A stretch of 64,000 bases of DNA from Streptomyces sp. DT2A-34 (GCF_030499515.1 NZ_JASTWJ010000001.1:7358001-7422000), one strand, 5' to 3'. Shown: positions 50,169 through 59,451, counted from the stretch's first letter. Program-made: numbers and translations. The notes: generated by a model not told the origin, from the sequence alone.

Positions 50169-51758
50169 CTACTCCGCTGCCGCCAACTCCCGCTCCTTCT
50201 CTCCCTCCTGAGACCCCGTCGGCCGCCCCGGCAGGAACAGCGCCACGACCACCGCGCCGAGCACCGCGATGCCCGCACCCCACAGCGCCGTCACGTGCAT
50301 GGCGTGCAGGAAGGCGTCGTGGGCCGGTCCGACGAGGGCCTCGCCGCGCGGGCCGAGCCGGTCGGCGACGCCGAGCGTGGCCTCGATGGACTCGCCCGCC
50401 GTGTGCCGCATGCCCTCGGGCAGCCCCGTGAGCCGGTCCTCGATGCCGCTGCGGTACGCGGTCGACAGGACCGAGCCCAGTACGGCGATGCCCAGCGCGC
50501 CGCCGACCTGGCGGAAGGTGTTGCTGAGGGCGGAGGCGGAGCCGGCCTTCTCGCGGGGCATGGCCTGCATGATGACGACGCTGATCGGGGTCATGATGTG
50601 CGCCATGGCGGCGCCCATGAGGAAGAAGACGACCTCCAGGAGCCAGATCGGCGTGTCCGCCTCGAACGTGGCGAACGCGGCCAGCGTGGCGGCGATGAGC
50701 AGCATGGCGCCGGTGGTCGTGGCCCGGTTGCCGAACCGGTCGACGACGAGCCGGGCGCGCGGCGCGAAGATCATCTGGGCGGCGGCGAGCGGCAGCATCA
50801 GCAGGCCGGTCTGCAGGGGCGAGTAGCCGCGCACGCTCTGGGTGTAGAAGACCGAGAAGAAGGTCACGCCCATGAGCGCGAAGAAGACCAGCGCGATGAC
50901 GCCGATCGCGGCCGAGAAGACCTTGTTGCGGAAGTACGTGACGTCGATGGACGGATGGTCGCTGCGCTTCTCGAACACGACGAAGGCGACGAGGACGGCG
51001 AGGCCGGCGGCGATCGTCGCGAGGACCGTGGCGTCGGTGAAGTCGGCGAGCTGGCCGCCCTTGATGATGCCGTAGACGAGCAGGACGAGTCCGACGACGG
51101 AGAGTACGACGCCGACGGGATCGATGCGCCCGGGGTTCGGGTCGCGCGAGTCGGGGACCAGCCACAGCATCAGCGCGAGCGCGAGCAGCACGATCGGCAC
51201 GTTGATGAGGAAGACCGAGCCCCACCAGAAGTGGTCGAGGAGGACACCGCCGGTGATGGGCCCGATGGCGATGGCGAGTCCGACGCCACCGGCCCAGATG
51301 CCGATGGCCTTCGGCTGCTCGTCCCGCTCGAAGACGTTCATCAGGACGGCGAGGGTGGCCGGCATCACGAAGGCGGCGCCGAGGCCCATCACCGCGCGGA
51401 AGGCGATGAGCTCGTCCGGCGAGCCGGAGAACGCGGCGAGCGCGGAGCCGATGCCGAACACCGTGAGCCCGCCGAGCAGGACCTTCTTGCGGCCGAGCCG
51501 GTCGCCGAGGATGCCCGCGCTGAACAGCAGCCCGGCGAAGACGAGGGTGTAGGCGTTGATCGCCCACTCCAGCTCGCTCTGGGTGGCGCCCAGGCCGGTC
51601 GGGGCCGGGGTCGAGATGGTCTTGATGGCGACGTTCAGGATCGAGTTGTCGAGGACGACGATCAGCAGGCTGAGCATCAGCACGCCGAGGATCGCCCAGC
51701 GGCGCCGGTGCACGGCTTCCGGTATGCGGGGGCCGGTGTCGGGGGCGGGAGAAGTCAT
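50169..51758 (-). CDS. EmrB/QacA family drug exporter (DHA2, 14 helices)
   Basis: 529 residues. '[20 protein letters not shown]' is DHA2 motif D1, '[20 protein letters not shown]' motif A, and '[20 protein letters not shown]' followed by NVP motif C. About fourteen helices. Export of lipophilic or cationic drugs is expected by family. The ATG at 51758 is used. A perfect 10-bp dyad lies 20-48 bp upstream, likely the site for the TetR regulator encoded after it. Confidence 0.94.
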   Translation of the reverse strand: MTSPAPDTGPRIPEAVHRRRWAILGVLMLSLLIVVLDNSILNVAIKTISTPAPTGLGATQSELEWAINAYTLVFAGLLFSAGILGDRLGRKKVLLGGLTVFGIGSALAAFSGSPDELIAFRAVMGLGAAFVMPATLAVLMNVFERDEQPKAIGIWAGGVGLAIAIGPITGGVLLDHFWWGSVFLINVPIVLLALALMLWLVPDSRDPNPGRIDPVGVVLSVVGLVLLVYGIIKGGQLADFTDATVLATIAAGLAVLVAFVVFEKRSDHPSIDVTYFRNKVFSAAIGVIALVFFALMGVTFFSVFYTQSVRGYSPLQTGLLMLPLAAAQMIFAPRARLVVDRFGNRATTTGAMLLIAATLAAFATFEADTPIWLLEVVFFLMGAAMAHIMTPISVVIMQAMPREKAGSASALSNTFRQVGGALGIAVLGSVLSTAYRSGIEDRLTGLPEGMRHTAGESIEATLGVADRLGPRGEALVGPAHDAFLHAMHVTALWGAGIAVLGAVVVALFLPGRPTGSQEGEKERELAAAE

Positions 51759-51777
51759 GCTGTCGAGCGTAGGGGAC

Positions 51778-51806
51778 TTACGATACGGCACCGTCTCGTA
51801 TCGTAA
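51778..51806. promoter_or_regulatory. Perfect TetR-type operator of the efflux operon
   Basis: TTACGATACG and CGTATCGTAA flank a 9-nt centre, 20 bp upstream of the efflux gene's ATG. Size and symmetry fit a TetR dimer site. It probably controls both the exporter and the regulator gene. Confidence 0.8.
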
Positions 51807-51976
51807 ATTTTTACCGAGACCTTACGCGGGGCGAAGGCGCGAGGCGAAGGCGCGGGGCGACTCGGGGGCGGAACTCACACGGGGCGGCCTAGCCCTCCTT
51901 GGCACGAAGTGCCACCATGGAGTGGAGTCCGGGGACGCCGTCAGGGCGCCTCGAGATGACAGAAGGAGCCGTTGCA

Positions 51977-52852
51977 ATGACGCAGCTTTCGGCTGCCCAG
52001 ACGCCTCAGGCGAAGCCCTCCGACGGCAGCAAGGCGCTGTACGGGGGGAAGGGCACACGCCGCATCACTGTCCGGGACATCGCCCTCGCCAAGGAGCGGG
52101 GCGAGAAGTGGCCCATGCTCACCGCCTACGACGCGATGACCGCGTCCGTGTTCGACGAGGCCGGCATCCCGGTCATGCTCGTCGGCGACTCGGCGGGCAA
52201 CTGCCACCTCGGCTACGACACCACGGTGCCCGTCACGCTCGACGAGATGACCATGCTGTCGGCCGCCGTCGTACGAGGCACCTCGCGCGCCCTGATCGTC
52301 GGCGACCTCCCCTTCGGCTCGTACCAGGAGGGCCCGGTGCAGGCGCTGCGCTCGGCGACCCGGCTGGTCAAGGAGGCGGGCGTCGGCGCCGTGAAGCTGG
52401 AGGGCGGCGAGCGCTCCCACGACCAGATCCGGCTGCTGGTCGAGTCCGGCATCCCGGTCATGGCCCACATCGGCCTGACCCCGCAGTCCGTCAACGCCAT
52501 GGGCTACCGCGTCCAGGGCCGCGGCGAGGAGGCGGCCCAGCAGCTGCTGCGCGACGCGAAGTCGGTCCAGGACGCGGGCGCGTTCGCGGTCGTCCTGGAA
52601 CTGGTCCCGGCGGAGCTCGCGGCCGAGGTCACCCGCGTCCTGCACATCCCGACGGTCGGCATCGGCGCCGGTGCGGAGACGGACGCGCAGGTCCTGGTCT
52701 GGACGGACATGCTGGGCCTGACCGGCGGCCGCGTCCCCAAGTTCGTCAAGCAGTACGCCAACCTCCGCGAGGTCATGGGCAACGCGGCGAAGGCGTTCGC
52801 GGAGGACGTGGTCGGCGGAACGTTCCCGCTGGAGGAGCACTCCGTCCACTGA
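51977..52852 (+). CDS. panB: 3-methyl-2-oxobutanoate hydroxymethyltransferase
   Basis: 291 residues. First step of pantothenate synthesis: transfers a hydroxymethyl from methylene-tetrahydrofolate to ketoisovalerate. 'MLTAYDAMTASVFDEAGIPV' then 'MLVGDSAGNCHLGYDTTVPV' carry the metal-binding Asp residues (GDS and DExT), and 'HIGLTPQSVNAMGYRVQGRG' and 'PTVGIGAGAETDAQVLVWTD' are PanB signatures (the catalytic Glu in ELVPAELA). ATG 51977 with AAGGAG eight nt upstream. A clear terminator follows at 52899-52930. Confidence 0.95.
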   Translation: MTQLSAAQTPQAKPSDGSKALYGGKGTRRITVRDIALAKERGEKWPMLTAYDAMTASVFDEAGIPVMLVGDSAGNCHLGYDTTVPVTLDEMTMLSAAVVRGTSRALIVGDLPFGSYQEGPVQALRSATRLVKEAGVGAVKLEGGERSHDQIRLLVESGIPVMAHIGLTPQSVNAMGYRVQGRGEEAAQQLLRDAKSVQDAGAFAVVLELVPAELAAEVTRVLHIPTVGIGAGAETDAQVLVWTDMLGLTGGRVPKFVKQYANLREVMGNAAKAFAEDVVGGTFPLEEHSVH

Positions 52853-52898
52853 GCCCTTCCGGGCTCCGACCCCCTGAACCATTGCGGCACCACCGCGG

Positions 52899-52930
52899 CA
52901 GCCCGCCGATCTTCCCCCGTCGGCGGGCTG
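52899..52930. terminator. Terminator of panB
   Basis: CAGCCCGCCGA (52899-52909) pairs with TCGGCGGGCTG (52920-52930) around a 10-nt loop, 46 bp past the panB stop. Confidence 0.75.
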
Positions 52931-53057
52931 TCGCCCCTTGCGCCTAAACCGGCGCCGCTCTCGCGGAGCTGGTTGCTCGCCGTCGTGGTTCCTCACTTGA
53001 TGGTTGCTCTGGGTGGCCGCGGAAATGAACTTGGCCCGGATCGCGGGGACTTGAAGA

Positions 53058-53621
53058 ATGACGGCCATGCGCATTCGACAGGCACGTCCCGACGACGCGT
53101 CGGCGGTCGCCGACGTCCACGTGCGCTCCTGGCAGGCGGCCTTCGCCGGCCTTGTTCCGCAGCCCTACCTCGACACCATGGATCCAGGCCGTGAGGAGCC
53201 CGTCTGGAAGGCGCTCATCGCCGAGGCGGCATGGCCGTCGGCGGGCGTGCTGGTGGCCGAATCCGACGCCCGGATCGTCGGGTTCACCGGCTTCGGCCCG
53301 TCCCAGGAGGCTCCCTCCATCGCGGAGATCGGCACGCTCTACGCCCTGCCCGAGGTCTGGAGCACTGGCATCGGAAAGCAGTTGATGCTCGGCGCGTTGA
53401 AGACCCTCGACCAGGCCCACTACACGCACGCCACCCTGTGGGTACTGGAGGCCAACGAACGCGCCCGACGGTTCTACGAGGCCGCCGGCTGGAGCCCGGA
53501 CGGCACGTCCGTGACGGACACCACCGGTGGCGCCTGCCTCAACAAGCTGCGTTACCGCAGCGCGAGGGGGGTGGCGCGGAGCGCGGGCGCTGGGCGCGCC
53601 ACCCCGGAAGTACCGGTGTGA
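53058..53621 (+). CDS. GNAT family N-acetyltransferase
   Basis: 187 residues. 'MRIRQARPDDASAVADVHVR' (beta-1/alpha-1), 'VGFTGFGPSQEAPSIAEIGT' then 'LYALPEVWSTGIGKQLMLGA' (acetyl-CoA pyrophosphate loop R/Q-x-x-G-x-G/A: here STGIGKQL), and 'HATLWVLEANERARRFYEAA' with GW. Substrate unknown; the RimI-like/antibiotic acetyltransferase subgroups are possible. ATG 53058; 53067 also possible. Convergent with the S53 peptidase gene, stops almost touching. Confidence 0.92.
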   Translation: MTAMRIRQARPDDASAVADVHVRSWQAAFAGLVPQPYLDTMDPGREEPVWKALIAEAAWPSAGVLVAESDARIVGFTGFGPSQEAPSIAEIGTLYALPEVWSTGIGKQLMLGALKTLDQAHYTHATLWVLEANERARRFYEAAGWSPDGTSVTDTTGGACLNKLRYRSARGVARSAGAGRATPEVPV

Positions 53622-55565
53622 TCAGCGGCGCCGGTACGACTCCACGTAACCGCTCGCGGGTGTGCCCACGCCCGTCACGTCGTCGTAGCCCTTCACGGCT
53701 TGCAGTGAGCTGTCCTTGCCCAGGCTGCGTACCGATGTGGTCAGGCCGTCCGTCGCGTCATAGCCGTTGACGTAGTCGACGCGTGCCACCGCGAGCCCGG
53801 AGACCGTCGGGTCGTCCGTGACGTCGTGGTAGGCCTTCGAGCCGTACCGCGCGTAGATCGACGGGTTGGCGAACCCGATCGGCTTCCCGCCGCGCGCCTC
53901 CTGCGCCAGGGCCTGGACGGCCGCGATCACCGGCGCGGCGAGCGAGGTGCCGCCGAGGCGGTACTCGTCGTAGGCCTGCGTCTTTCCGTCCGGCATGGTC
54001 TGCGTCTGGCCCACCAGGAACCCGGTGTTCGGGTCGGCGATCGCCGCGATGTCCGGCACGACGCGGTTGCCGTCGGCGCTGTTGGCCTTGGCCAGCGCGT
54101 CGGGCACGACGCCCTTCTGCCAGTACGGCTCGGTGACCGTCCTGCTGGTGCCGCCGCCCGCGCCGGAGTTGAAGGCGCCGGGGAAGTCGGTCCAGCTCTT
54201 GCCGTCGGCCGACAGCACCGCCTTTTCCGTACCCCAGCCGGTCTCCCACAGGTACGTGTCGCCCTTGCCGACCGCCAGCGAGGTGCCGCCGACCGCCGTC
54301 ACCCACGCCGAACTCGCCGGGATGTCGACCTGCTTGGTGCCGCTGCTCGCGACCTCGTCGCCGTCGTCGCCGGAGGAGTAGTAGAAGCCGATGCCCTCGA
54401 CCGCGCCGAACTGGAAGACCTGGTCGTAGGCGGCCGCGAGGTCCGGCGTCTGGGCGGCCTCCACCTCGCCCCAGGAGTTGGAGACGATGTCGGCGAGATG
54501 GTGGTCGACGATCTTGCCGAGCGAGTCCAGCAGGTCCTCGTCGTAGCAGGAGGCGGCGCCCACGTACGTGATCTGCGCGCCGGGCGCGACCGCGTGCACG
54601 GCCTCGACGTCGAGGGTCTCCTCGCCGTACCAGCCGGCCGCCGAGCACTCCTCGGTCCGCGTGTACTTCGCGGGCAGGACCTGGCGCAACTGGCCGCTGG
54701 TGTAGGCCGCGTCGCCGTTCCGCTTCGCGTAGGCGGCCGCGTCGTAGGCGATGGTCGGGGAGGCGTACGCGTCGGTGATGGCGATGCGCACGCCCTTGCC
54801 GGTGTGCCGGCCGGCGCCGTACGCCGCGCGCAGCTGCTTGCCGGTGTAGCCCTTGACCGCGTACGGGATCTTCGTGCCGTAGGCGTCCGGCAGTGTGCTC
54901 GCCAGGTTCGAGCCGTGGTACGTCGAGAACGGCCCGGCGTTGCGGAACACGGTCTCCGGCGGCGGGAGTTGGTCCTGGTGGCTCGCCAGGTGCGGCGCGT
55001 TGTCCAGGCCCGTGACGGTCAGCACGGCGTCCTTCACGCTGTCCGGCACCGAGACGGTCGTCGTGGGCGCGCGGTAAGTCCCCGTTCCCTTGGTGTAGTT
55101 GTGCAGCTGGGTGCCGAACGCCTTCTCCGCGGCGGCCACATCGCCGGTGACGGCGACGTAGTGCCGCGTGACGCCGGTGACCTTCAGTCCCGCCGATGTC
55201 AACCAGCCCTTGACGGCGGCCACTTGGGCCTTCGTGGCGCCGAAGCGGGCCTGGGCCCGGTCGGCGCTCAGGTGCTTCCCGTACGACGCCGAGCTCGGGT
55301 CCGAAACGGCTTTCGCGTAGGCGGCGAGGCCGGCCGCGTCCCGCCCCGCGAGGTAGACGCGTACGGCGACCTGGGCGCTGTCGGAGGTCGCGCCCAGGTC
55401 GGCCTTGGTCGTGGCCCACGCGGGCTTGGTTCCCGCGAGCGTGTCCCGGTCCGGGTGGTCCGAGGCGTGCGCGGCGGGTATGCCGAGCGCCAGCGCGCCG
55501 GCGAGCAGGGGCAGTGTCGCTGCCAGGCTCACTCCGGCGCGCAGGGTGGCGCGATTGGATCTCAT
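53622..55565 (-). CDS. Secreted S53 (sedolisin/kumamolisin) serine-carboxyl peptidase
   Basis: 647 residues. Signal peptide (AGVSLAATLPLLAGALALGI), a pro-domain about 40-220 ('VYLAGRDAAGLAAYAKAVSD', 'HYVAVTGDVAAAEKAFGTQL'), then the catalytic domain. The Glu/Asp pair is in 'GEETLDVEAVHAVAP', the oxyanion region in 'IVSNSWGEVEAAQTPD', and the nucleophile Ser in 'YRLGGTSLAAPVIAAVQALA'. A calcium site near the C-terminus is typical ('YHDVTDDPTVSG', 'NGYDATDGLTTSVRSLG'). These act outside the cell at acid or neutral pH after self-cleavage. ATG 55565 with AGGGGG upstream. Confidence 0.93.
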   Translation of the reverse strand: MRSNRATLRAGVSLAATLPLLAGALALGIPAAHASDHPDRDTLAGTKPAWATTKADLGATSDSAQVAVRVYLAGRDAAGLAAYAKAVSDPSSASYGKHLSADRAQARFGATKAQVAAVKGWLTSAGLKVTGVTRHYVAVTGDVAAAEKAFGTQLHNYTKGTGTYRAPTTTVSVPDSVKDAVLTVTGLDNAPHLASHQDQLPPPETVFRNAGPFSTYHGSNLASTLPDAYGTKIPYAVKGYTGKQLRAAYGAGRHTGKGVRIAITDAYASPTIAYDAAAYAKRNGDAAYTSGQLRQVLPAKYTRTEECSAAGWYGEETLDVEAVHAVAPGAQITYVGAASCYDEDLLDSLGKIVDHHLADIVSNSWGEVEAAQTPDLAAAYDQVFQFGAVEGIGFYYSSGDDGDEVASSGTKQVDIPASSAWVTAVGGTSLAVGKGDTYLWETGWGTEKAVLSADGKSWTDFPGAFNSGAGGGTSRTVTEPYWQKGVVPDALAKANSADGNRVVPDIAAIADPNTGFLVGQTQTMPDGKTQAYDEYRLGGTSLAAPVIAAVQALAQEARGGKPIGFANPSIYARYGSKAYHDVTDDPTVSGLAVARVDYVNGYDATDGLTTSVRSLGKDSSLQAVKGYDDVTGVGTPASGYVESYRRR

Positions 55566-55695
55566 GAAACCCCCTGTGCGGTTCGTCGCGAGTGGATCAC
55601 TCGACAGTCGCCACTCTCGCGATGAACCGTTCATGCCAGGGGAATGCGAGGGCCAAGAAGCCCCCAATTAACCTAATGACAAGGCCATTTGAGGA

Positions 55696-56319
55696 TTACG
55701 ACCGCGGCTTCGCGCCCCGCTCCTTCAGCATGTCCTGCATCAGGTCGATCTCCGAATCCTGCCCGTCCACCATGCCCTGCGCGAGCTGCTTCTCCACGCC
55801 GACCGTGCACTTGTCGACACAGCCCTCGGCCATGTGGATGCCGCCCTTGTGATGGTCCGTCATCAGCTGCAGATAGGAGATCTCCGCCTGCTTGCCGCTC
55901 AGGCCCTCGAGCTTCTTCATCTCCGTGTCGGTCGCCATGCCCGGCATCAGAGAGCCGTCCCCGGCGGAGGGCATGTCGCCCATGCCCATCCAGGCCATCG
56001 GCCCGTCCGACGACACCTTCGGCAGCCCCCACAGGTCCAGCCAGCCCAGCAGCATGCCGCGCTGGTTGGCCTGCGTCTGCGCGATGTCGTACGCCAGGCG
56101 CCGCACGTCCTCGTCGTCGGTGCGATCCCGCACGATGAACGACATCTCCACGGCCTGCTGATGGTGCACCGCCATGTCCCGCGCGAACCCGGCGTCCGCC
56201 GAGTCGGCACTCGGCGTCGCGCTCGAACCGCCGTCCTCGGCGACCGCGTAGGTGAGCGCGCCGACCGCGACGAGCACGGCCGCCGCGGTCCCCGCGATCC
56301 AGCCGACGTGCTGCTTCAC
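55696..56319 (-). CDS. DUF305 family copper/metal-related membrane-anchored protein
   Basis: 207 residues. One N-terminal membrane anchor (HVGWIAGTAAAVLVAVGALT). The DUF305 core shows its two motifs: 'FARDMAVHHQQAVEMSFIVR' (HHxQAVEM) and 'LQLMTDHHKGGIHMAEGCVD' (DHHxGGIxMA), rich in His/Met/Asp suited to metal binding. GTG 56319 overlaps the DUF3105 stop (GTGA), so the two are a translationally coupled pair, a common actinobacterial arrangement of unknown function, perhaps in metal handling. Confidence 0.9.
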   Translation of the reverse strand: MKQHVGWIAGTAAAVLVAVGALTYAVAEDGGSSATPSADSADAGFARDMAVHHQQAVEMSFIVRDRTDDEDVRRLAYDIAQTQANQRGMLLGWLDLWGLPKVSSDGPMAWMGMGDMPSAGDGSLMPGMATDTEMKKLEGLSGKQAEISYLQLMTDHHKGGIHMAEGCVDKCTVGVEKQLAQGMVDGQDSEIDLMQDMLKERGAKPRS

Positions 56320-56978
56320 TCCGACAGACCGCCCGTGCAGACCGCGCCCTTCTCGGGCGTCTGCTCACCCTGGACGAACTCCTCGAAGAACTTGTCCACG
56401 TTGGGATCGCTCGCGCTCGTCACCGTGCGCTGCTTGCCCCACGCGGAGAGCATGATCGGGTCCTTCTGGTCCTCGACCGGGCTCATCAGCGAGTACGGCG
56501 TCTTCTTGACCTTCTCCGCGAGCGCCTTCACGTCGGCGTCCGACGCGTTGCTGTTGTACGTCACCCACACCGCGCCGTGCTCCAGGGAGTGCACCGCGTT
56601 CACGTTGTTGAGCGCCTTGGTGTAGACGTCGCCGTTGCAGTTCATCCACGCCTTGTTGTGATCACCGCCGACGGGCGGATTCATCGGGTACTTCACGTCC
56701 CCGGCGACATGCGTCTGGCTCAGCTTGGTGCTCCAGGACTTCACGCCGTCCTTGCCGGTGACGAAGTGCCCCGTGGTCTTCGTGTCGGAGGCCGTGTCGC
56801 TGTCGTCGGACTGCGACTGCACCAGGACGACACCACCGACGACGAGACCGGCGACGATCACCGCACTGGCCGCGATCGTGAGGATCCGGTTGCGGCGCTC
56901 ACGGGCCTGCTCGGCACGCCGCATCTCCTCTATTCGCGCCTTGCGCGAAGCGCTGCTCTTGTTCTTGGCGGAACCCAT
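56316..56978 (-). CDS. DUF3105 family membrane protein
   Basis: 220 residues. Basic cytoplasmic N-terminus (KNKSSASRKARIEEMRRAEQ), one helix (ILTIAASAVIVAGLVVGGVV), then the DUF3105 domain outside: 'DVKYPMNPPVGGDHNKAWMN' with 'CNGDVYTKALNNVNAVHSLE' and HGAVWVTY, then 'LMSPVEDQKDPIMLSAWGKQ'. The His, Asp and Cys residues of the first motif look metal- or substrate-binding. ATG 56978. Divergent from nsrR by 174 bp. Confidence 0.9.
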   Translation of the reverse strand: MGSAKNKSSASRKARIEEMRRAEQARERRNRILTIAASAVIVAGLVVGGVVLVQSQSDDSDTASDTKTTGHFVTGKDGVKSWSTKLSQTHVAGDVKYPMNPPVGGDHNKAWMNCNGDVYTKALNNVNAVHSLEHGAVWVTYNSNASDADVKALAEKVKKTPYSLMSPVEDQKDPIMLSAWGKQRTVTSASDPNVDKFFEEFVQGEQTPEKGAVCTGGLSE

Positions 56979-57035
56979 GAGGTGTGGTCCTTCTGGGAAA
57001 GGGACGGTCGGGTCCGCTGATCGTAATGGGGAAGG

Positions 57036-57060
57036 TGTGCCCTCTCGTAGAGAGGGCACA
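57036..57060. promoter_or_regulatory. 11-bp hairpin between the DUF3105 gene and nsrR
   Basis: TGTGCCCTCTC and GAGAGGGCACA flank GTA. It is 58 bp upstream of the DUF3105 start and 92 bp upstream of nsrR. It may be an operator or a 5'-leader hairpin; no T-run follows on either side. Confidence 0.4.
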
Positions 57061-57152
57061 GGAAAGTCCGGATCGGACCATCCGTCCGACCGGTCGACAG
57101 TCGCCCACCGGATATTTTGAACGCCGGATGCGCATTATCTACGCTGCCACAC

Positions 57153-57587
57153 ATGCGGCTGTTGCGCTCCACCGACCTGGCACTACGGCTCCTCATGCGG
57201 CTCGCCGTCCTGGGGGAGACCACGCCGACGACCCGCGACGTCGCGGCGGACATCGAGGTGCCGTACACGCACGCCGCCAAGGTCGTCGCCGAGTTGCGGC
57301 ACATGGGCCTGGTGGACGCCCGCCGGGGCCGCGGCGGCGGGCTCACGCTCAGCGACAAGGGCCGTACCGCCTCGGTCGGCGCCGTCGTACGCGCCTTCGA
57401 GGGAGCCGGCGACGTCGTCGAGTGCGAGGGCGACAACCCGTGCCCGCTGCACTCCGGGTGCCGCCTGCGCGGCGCGCTGCGGCGGGCCCAGGAGGCCTTC
57501 TTCGCCTCGCTGGACCCGCTGACGGTGGCCGACGTGACCGCGGGGCCCACGGGGCCGCTGCTGTTGCAGATCGGCCGCGCGCCCTGA
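57153..57587 (+). CDS. nsrR: Rrf2-family nitric-oxide-sensing repressor
   Basis: 144 residues. Winged helix 'LRSTDLALRLLMRLAVLGET' and 'TTRDVAADIEVPYTHAAKVV' followed by AELRHMGLV. Three conserved cysteines in 'CEGDNPCPLHSGCRLRGALR' are the Fe-S cluster ligands characteristic of NsrR. It usually represses hmp flavohemoglobin genes and itself; no hmp is in the window. ATG 57153 (MRLLRSTDL). An ATGCGCAT palindrome (57128-57135) lies just upstream, and a 23-bp dyad follows the gene. Confidence 0.9.
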   Translation: MRLLRSTDLALRLLMRLAVLGETTPTTRDVAADIEVPYTHAAKVVAELRHMGLVDARRGRGGGLTLSDKGRTASVGAVVRAFEGAGDVVECEGDNPCPLHSGCRLRGALRRAQEAFFASLDPLTVADVTAGPTGPLLLQIGRAP

Positions 57588-57651
57588 GGCCGGCTCGGCC
57601 CTCACCCTTCTCGATCAGCTGCGCCGGAGGACGGCCGCCTGCCACTATGGA

Positions 57652-57674
57652 AATTCGCATCAGAGATGCAAATT
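57652..57674. promoter_or_regulatory. Dyad resembling an NsrR-type site between nsrR and glnA2
   Basis: AATTCGCATC and GATGCAAATT (9 of 10 matched) flank AGA. It is far richer in A/T than its surroundings and carries the GCATC/GATGC half-sites. In the 339-bp gap before glnA2 no gene is evident; the short frame beginning at 57666 looks like chance. Confidence 0.45.
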
Positions 57675-57926
57675 AAAGTGGGACGGGTCCCGTGGGACCG
57701 GGCATTACGGATGTCGGTCCGAGCAGGCAAGATGGGCAGCAGAGCAGTTCACCGGGCACCATGGCAGGACACCTGCCGTATGCCCGGTGTTCGACCCGAG
57801 GTCGCCTCGGCGATCAAGGTGCGCAACGCGCCTGAAATGGTGTTGTGGTGTGATGCTCAGGTGCCCGACCGCCTCCCGCAGTACCGGAGACAGGCGGCCT
57901 GACCAGCAAGGATGGGGAAGCGGAAG

Positions 57927-59288
57927 ATGGACAAGCAGCAGGAGTTCGTGCTCCGGACGTTGGAGGAGCGCGACATCCGGTTCGTACGGCTGTGGTTCAC
58001 GGACGTGCTGGGCTTCCTCAAGTCCGTGGCCGTGGCCCCCGCCGAGCTGGAGCAGGCCTTCGACGAGGGCATCGGCTTCGACGGCTCGGCGATCGAGGGT
58101 TTCGCCCGCGTCTACGAGTCCGACATGATCGCCAAGCCGGACCCGTCGACCTTCCAGGTCCTGCCCTGGCGCGCCGAGGCCCCCGGCACGGCCCGCATGT
58201 TCTGCGACATCCTGATGCCGGACGGCTCCCCGTCCTTCGCGGACCCGCGCTACGTGCTGAAGCGTGCCCTGGCCCGCACCTCCGACCTGGGCTTCACCTT
58301 CTACACGCACCCCGAGATCGAGTTCTTCCTCCTGAAGGACCGCCCCCTCGACGGCTCGCGTCCCACCCCCGCCGACAACTCCGGCTACTTCGACCACACC
58401 CCGCAGAACATCGGCATGGACTTCCGCCGCCAGGCGATCACCATGCTGGAGTCGATGGGCATCTCGGTGGAGTTCTCCCACCACGAGGGCGCGCCGGGCC
58501 AGCAGGAGATCGACCTGCGCTACGCGGACGCGCTCTCGACGGCGGACAACATCATGACGTTCCGCCTGGTCATGAAGCAGGTGGCGCTGGAGCAGGGCGT
58601 CCAGGCGACGTTCATGCCGAAGCCGTTCTCCGAGCACCCCGGCAGCGGCATGCACACGCACCTCTCCCTCTTCGAGGGCGACCGCAACGCGTTCTACGAG
58701 TCCGGCTCCGAGTACCAGCTCTCCAAGGTCGGCCGCTCCTTCATCGCGGGCCTCCTCCGCCACGCGGCGGAGATCTCCGCGGTCACCAACCAGTGGGTGA
58801 ACTCCTACAAGCGCATCTGGGGCGGCTCCGAGCGCACCGCGGGCGCCGGCGGCGAGGCCCCCTCGTACATCTGCTGGGGCCACAACAACCGCTCGGCCCT
58901 GGTCCGCGTCCCGATGTACAAGCCCGGCAAGACGGGCTCGGCACGGGTCGAGGTCCGCTCCCTGGACTCCGGCGCGAACCCGTACCTGGCGTACGCCGTC
59001 CTGCTGGCCGCCGGTCTCAAGGGCATCGAGGAGGGCTACGAGCTGCCGCCGGGCGCCGAGGACGACGTGTGGGCGCTGTCCAACGCCGAGCGCCGCGCGA
59101 TGGGCATCGAGCCCCTCCCGCAGAACCTCGGCGAGGCGCTGACCCTCATGGAGAGCAGCGACCTGGTCGCCGAGACGCTGGGCGAGCACGTCTTCGACTT
59201 CTTCCTGCGCAACAAGAAGCAGGAGTGGGAGGAGTACCGCTCCGAGGTCACGGCGTTCGAGCTGCGGAAGAACCTGCCGGTGCTGTAG
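57927..59288 (+). CDS. glnA2: Glutamine-synthetase-like enzyme GlnA2
   Basis: 453 residues, GS type I fold. 'GIGFDGSAIEGFARVYESDM' (N-terminal latch), 'YTHPEIEFFLLKDRP' (metal Glu), 'EVSHHEGAPGQQEIDLRYAD'-type region (here FSHHEGAPGQQEID), 'GSGMHTHLSLFEGDRNAFYE' (ammonium/His), and 'NRSALVRVPMYKPG' (Arg). In S. coelicolor the matching gene product is reported to be a gamma-glutamylpolyamine synthetase rather than a classic glutamine synthetase. The adenylylation tyrosine motif (NLYxLP) is absent (DDVWALSNAE at the equivalent place). ATG 57927 is chosen over 57912 for spacing to GGGGAAG. Confidence 0.92.
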   Translation: MDKQQEFVLRTLEERDIRFVRLWFTDVLGFLKSVAVAPAELEQAFDEGIGFDGSAIEGFARVYESDMIAKPDPSTFQVLPWRAEAPGTARMFCDILMPDGSPSFADPRYVLKRALARTSDLGFTFYTHPEIEFFLLKDRPLDGSRPTPADNSGYFDHTPQNIGMDFRRQAITMLESMGISVEFSHHEGAPGQQEIDLRYADALSTADNIMTFRLVMKQVALEQGVQATFMPKPFSEHPGSGMHTHLSLFEGDRNAFYESGSEYQLSKVGRSFIAGLLRHAAEISAVTNQWVNSYKRIWGGSERTAGAGGEAPSYICWGHNNRSALVRVPMYKPGKTGSARVEVRSLDSGANPYLAYAVLLAAGLKGIEEGYELPPGAEDDVWALSNAERRAMGIEPLPQNLGEALTLMESSDLVAETLGEHVFDFFLRNKKQEWEEYRSEVTAFELRKNLPVL

Positions 59289-59324
59289 GCGTAGGCAGGA
59301 GCGGGCACCCTGCTCATTCGACGA

Positions 59325-59357
59325 GAGGGGCCGACGGTCGCGGACCGTCGGCCCCTC
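59325..59357. terminator. Terminator of glnA2
   Basis: GAGGGGCCGACGGTC and GACCGTCGGCCCCTC pair perfectly (15 bp) around GCG, 37 bp after the glnA2 stop. Confidence 0.85.
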
Positions 59358-59451
59358 CGCGTCTCGCTGGCCTTGGGACGGACACTGAAGCCCGCTGTTA
59401 ATCGATCACCGGCCAGGGGTAGGGCACCGGTACTTTGCGTCGGGGGGCTGA

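Noticed and set aside
57666..57902. 78-codon frame between nsrR and glnA2
   Set aside because: Begins inside a dyad, poor ribosome site, mixed composition; looks like chance.
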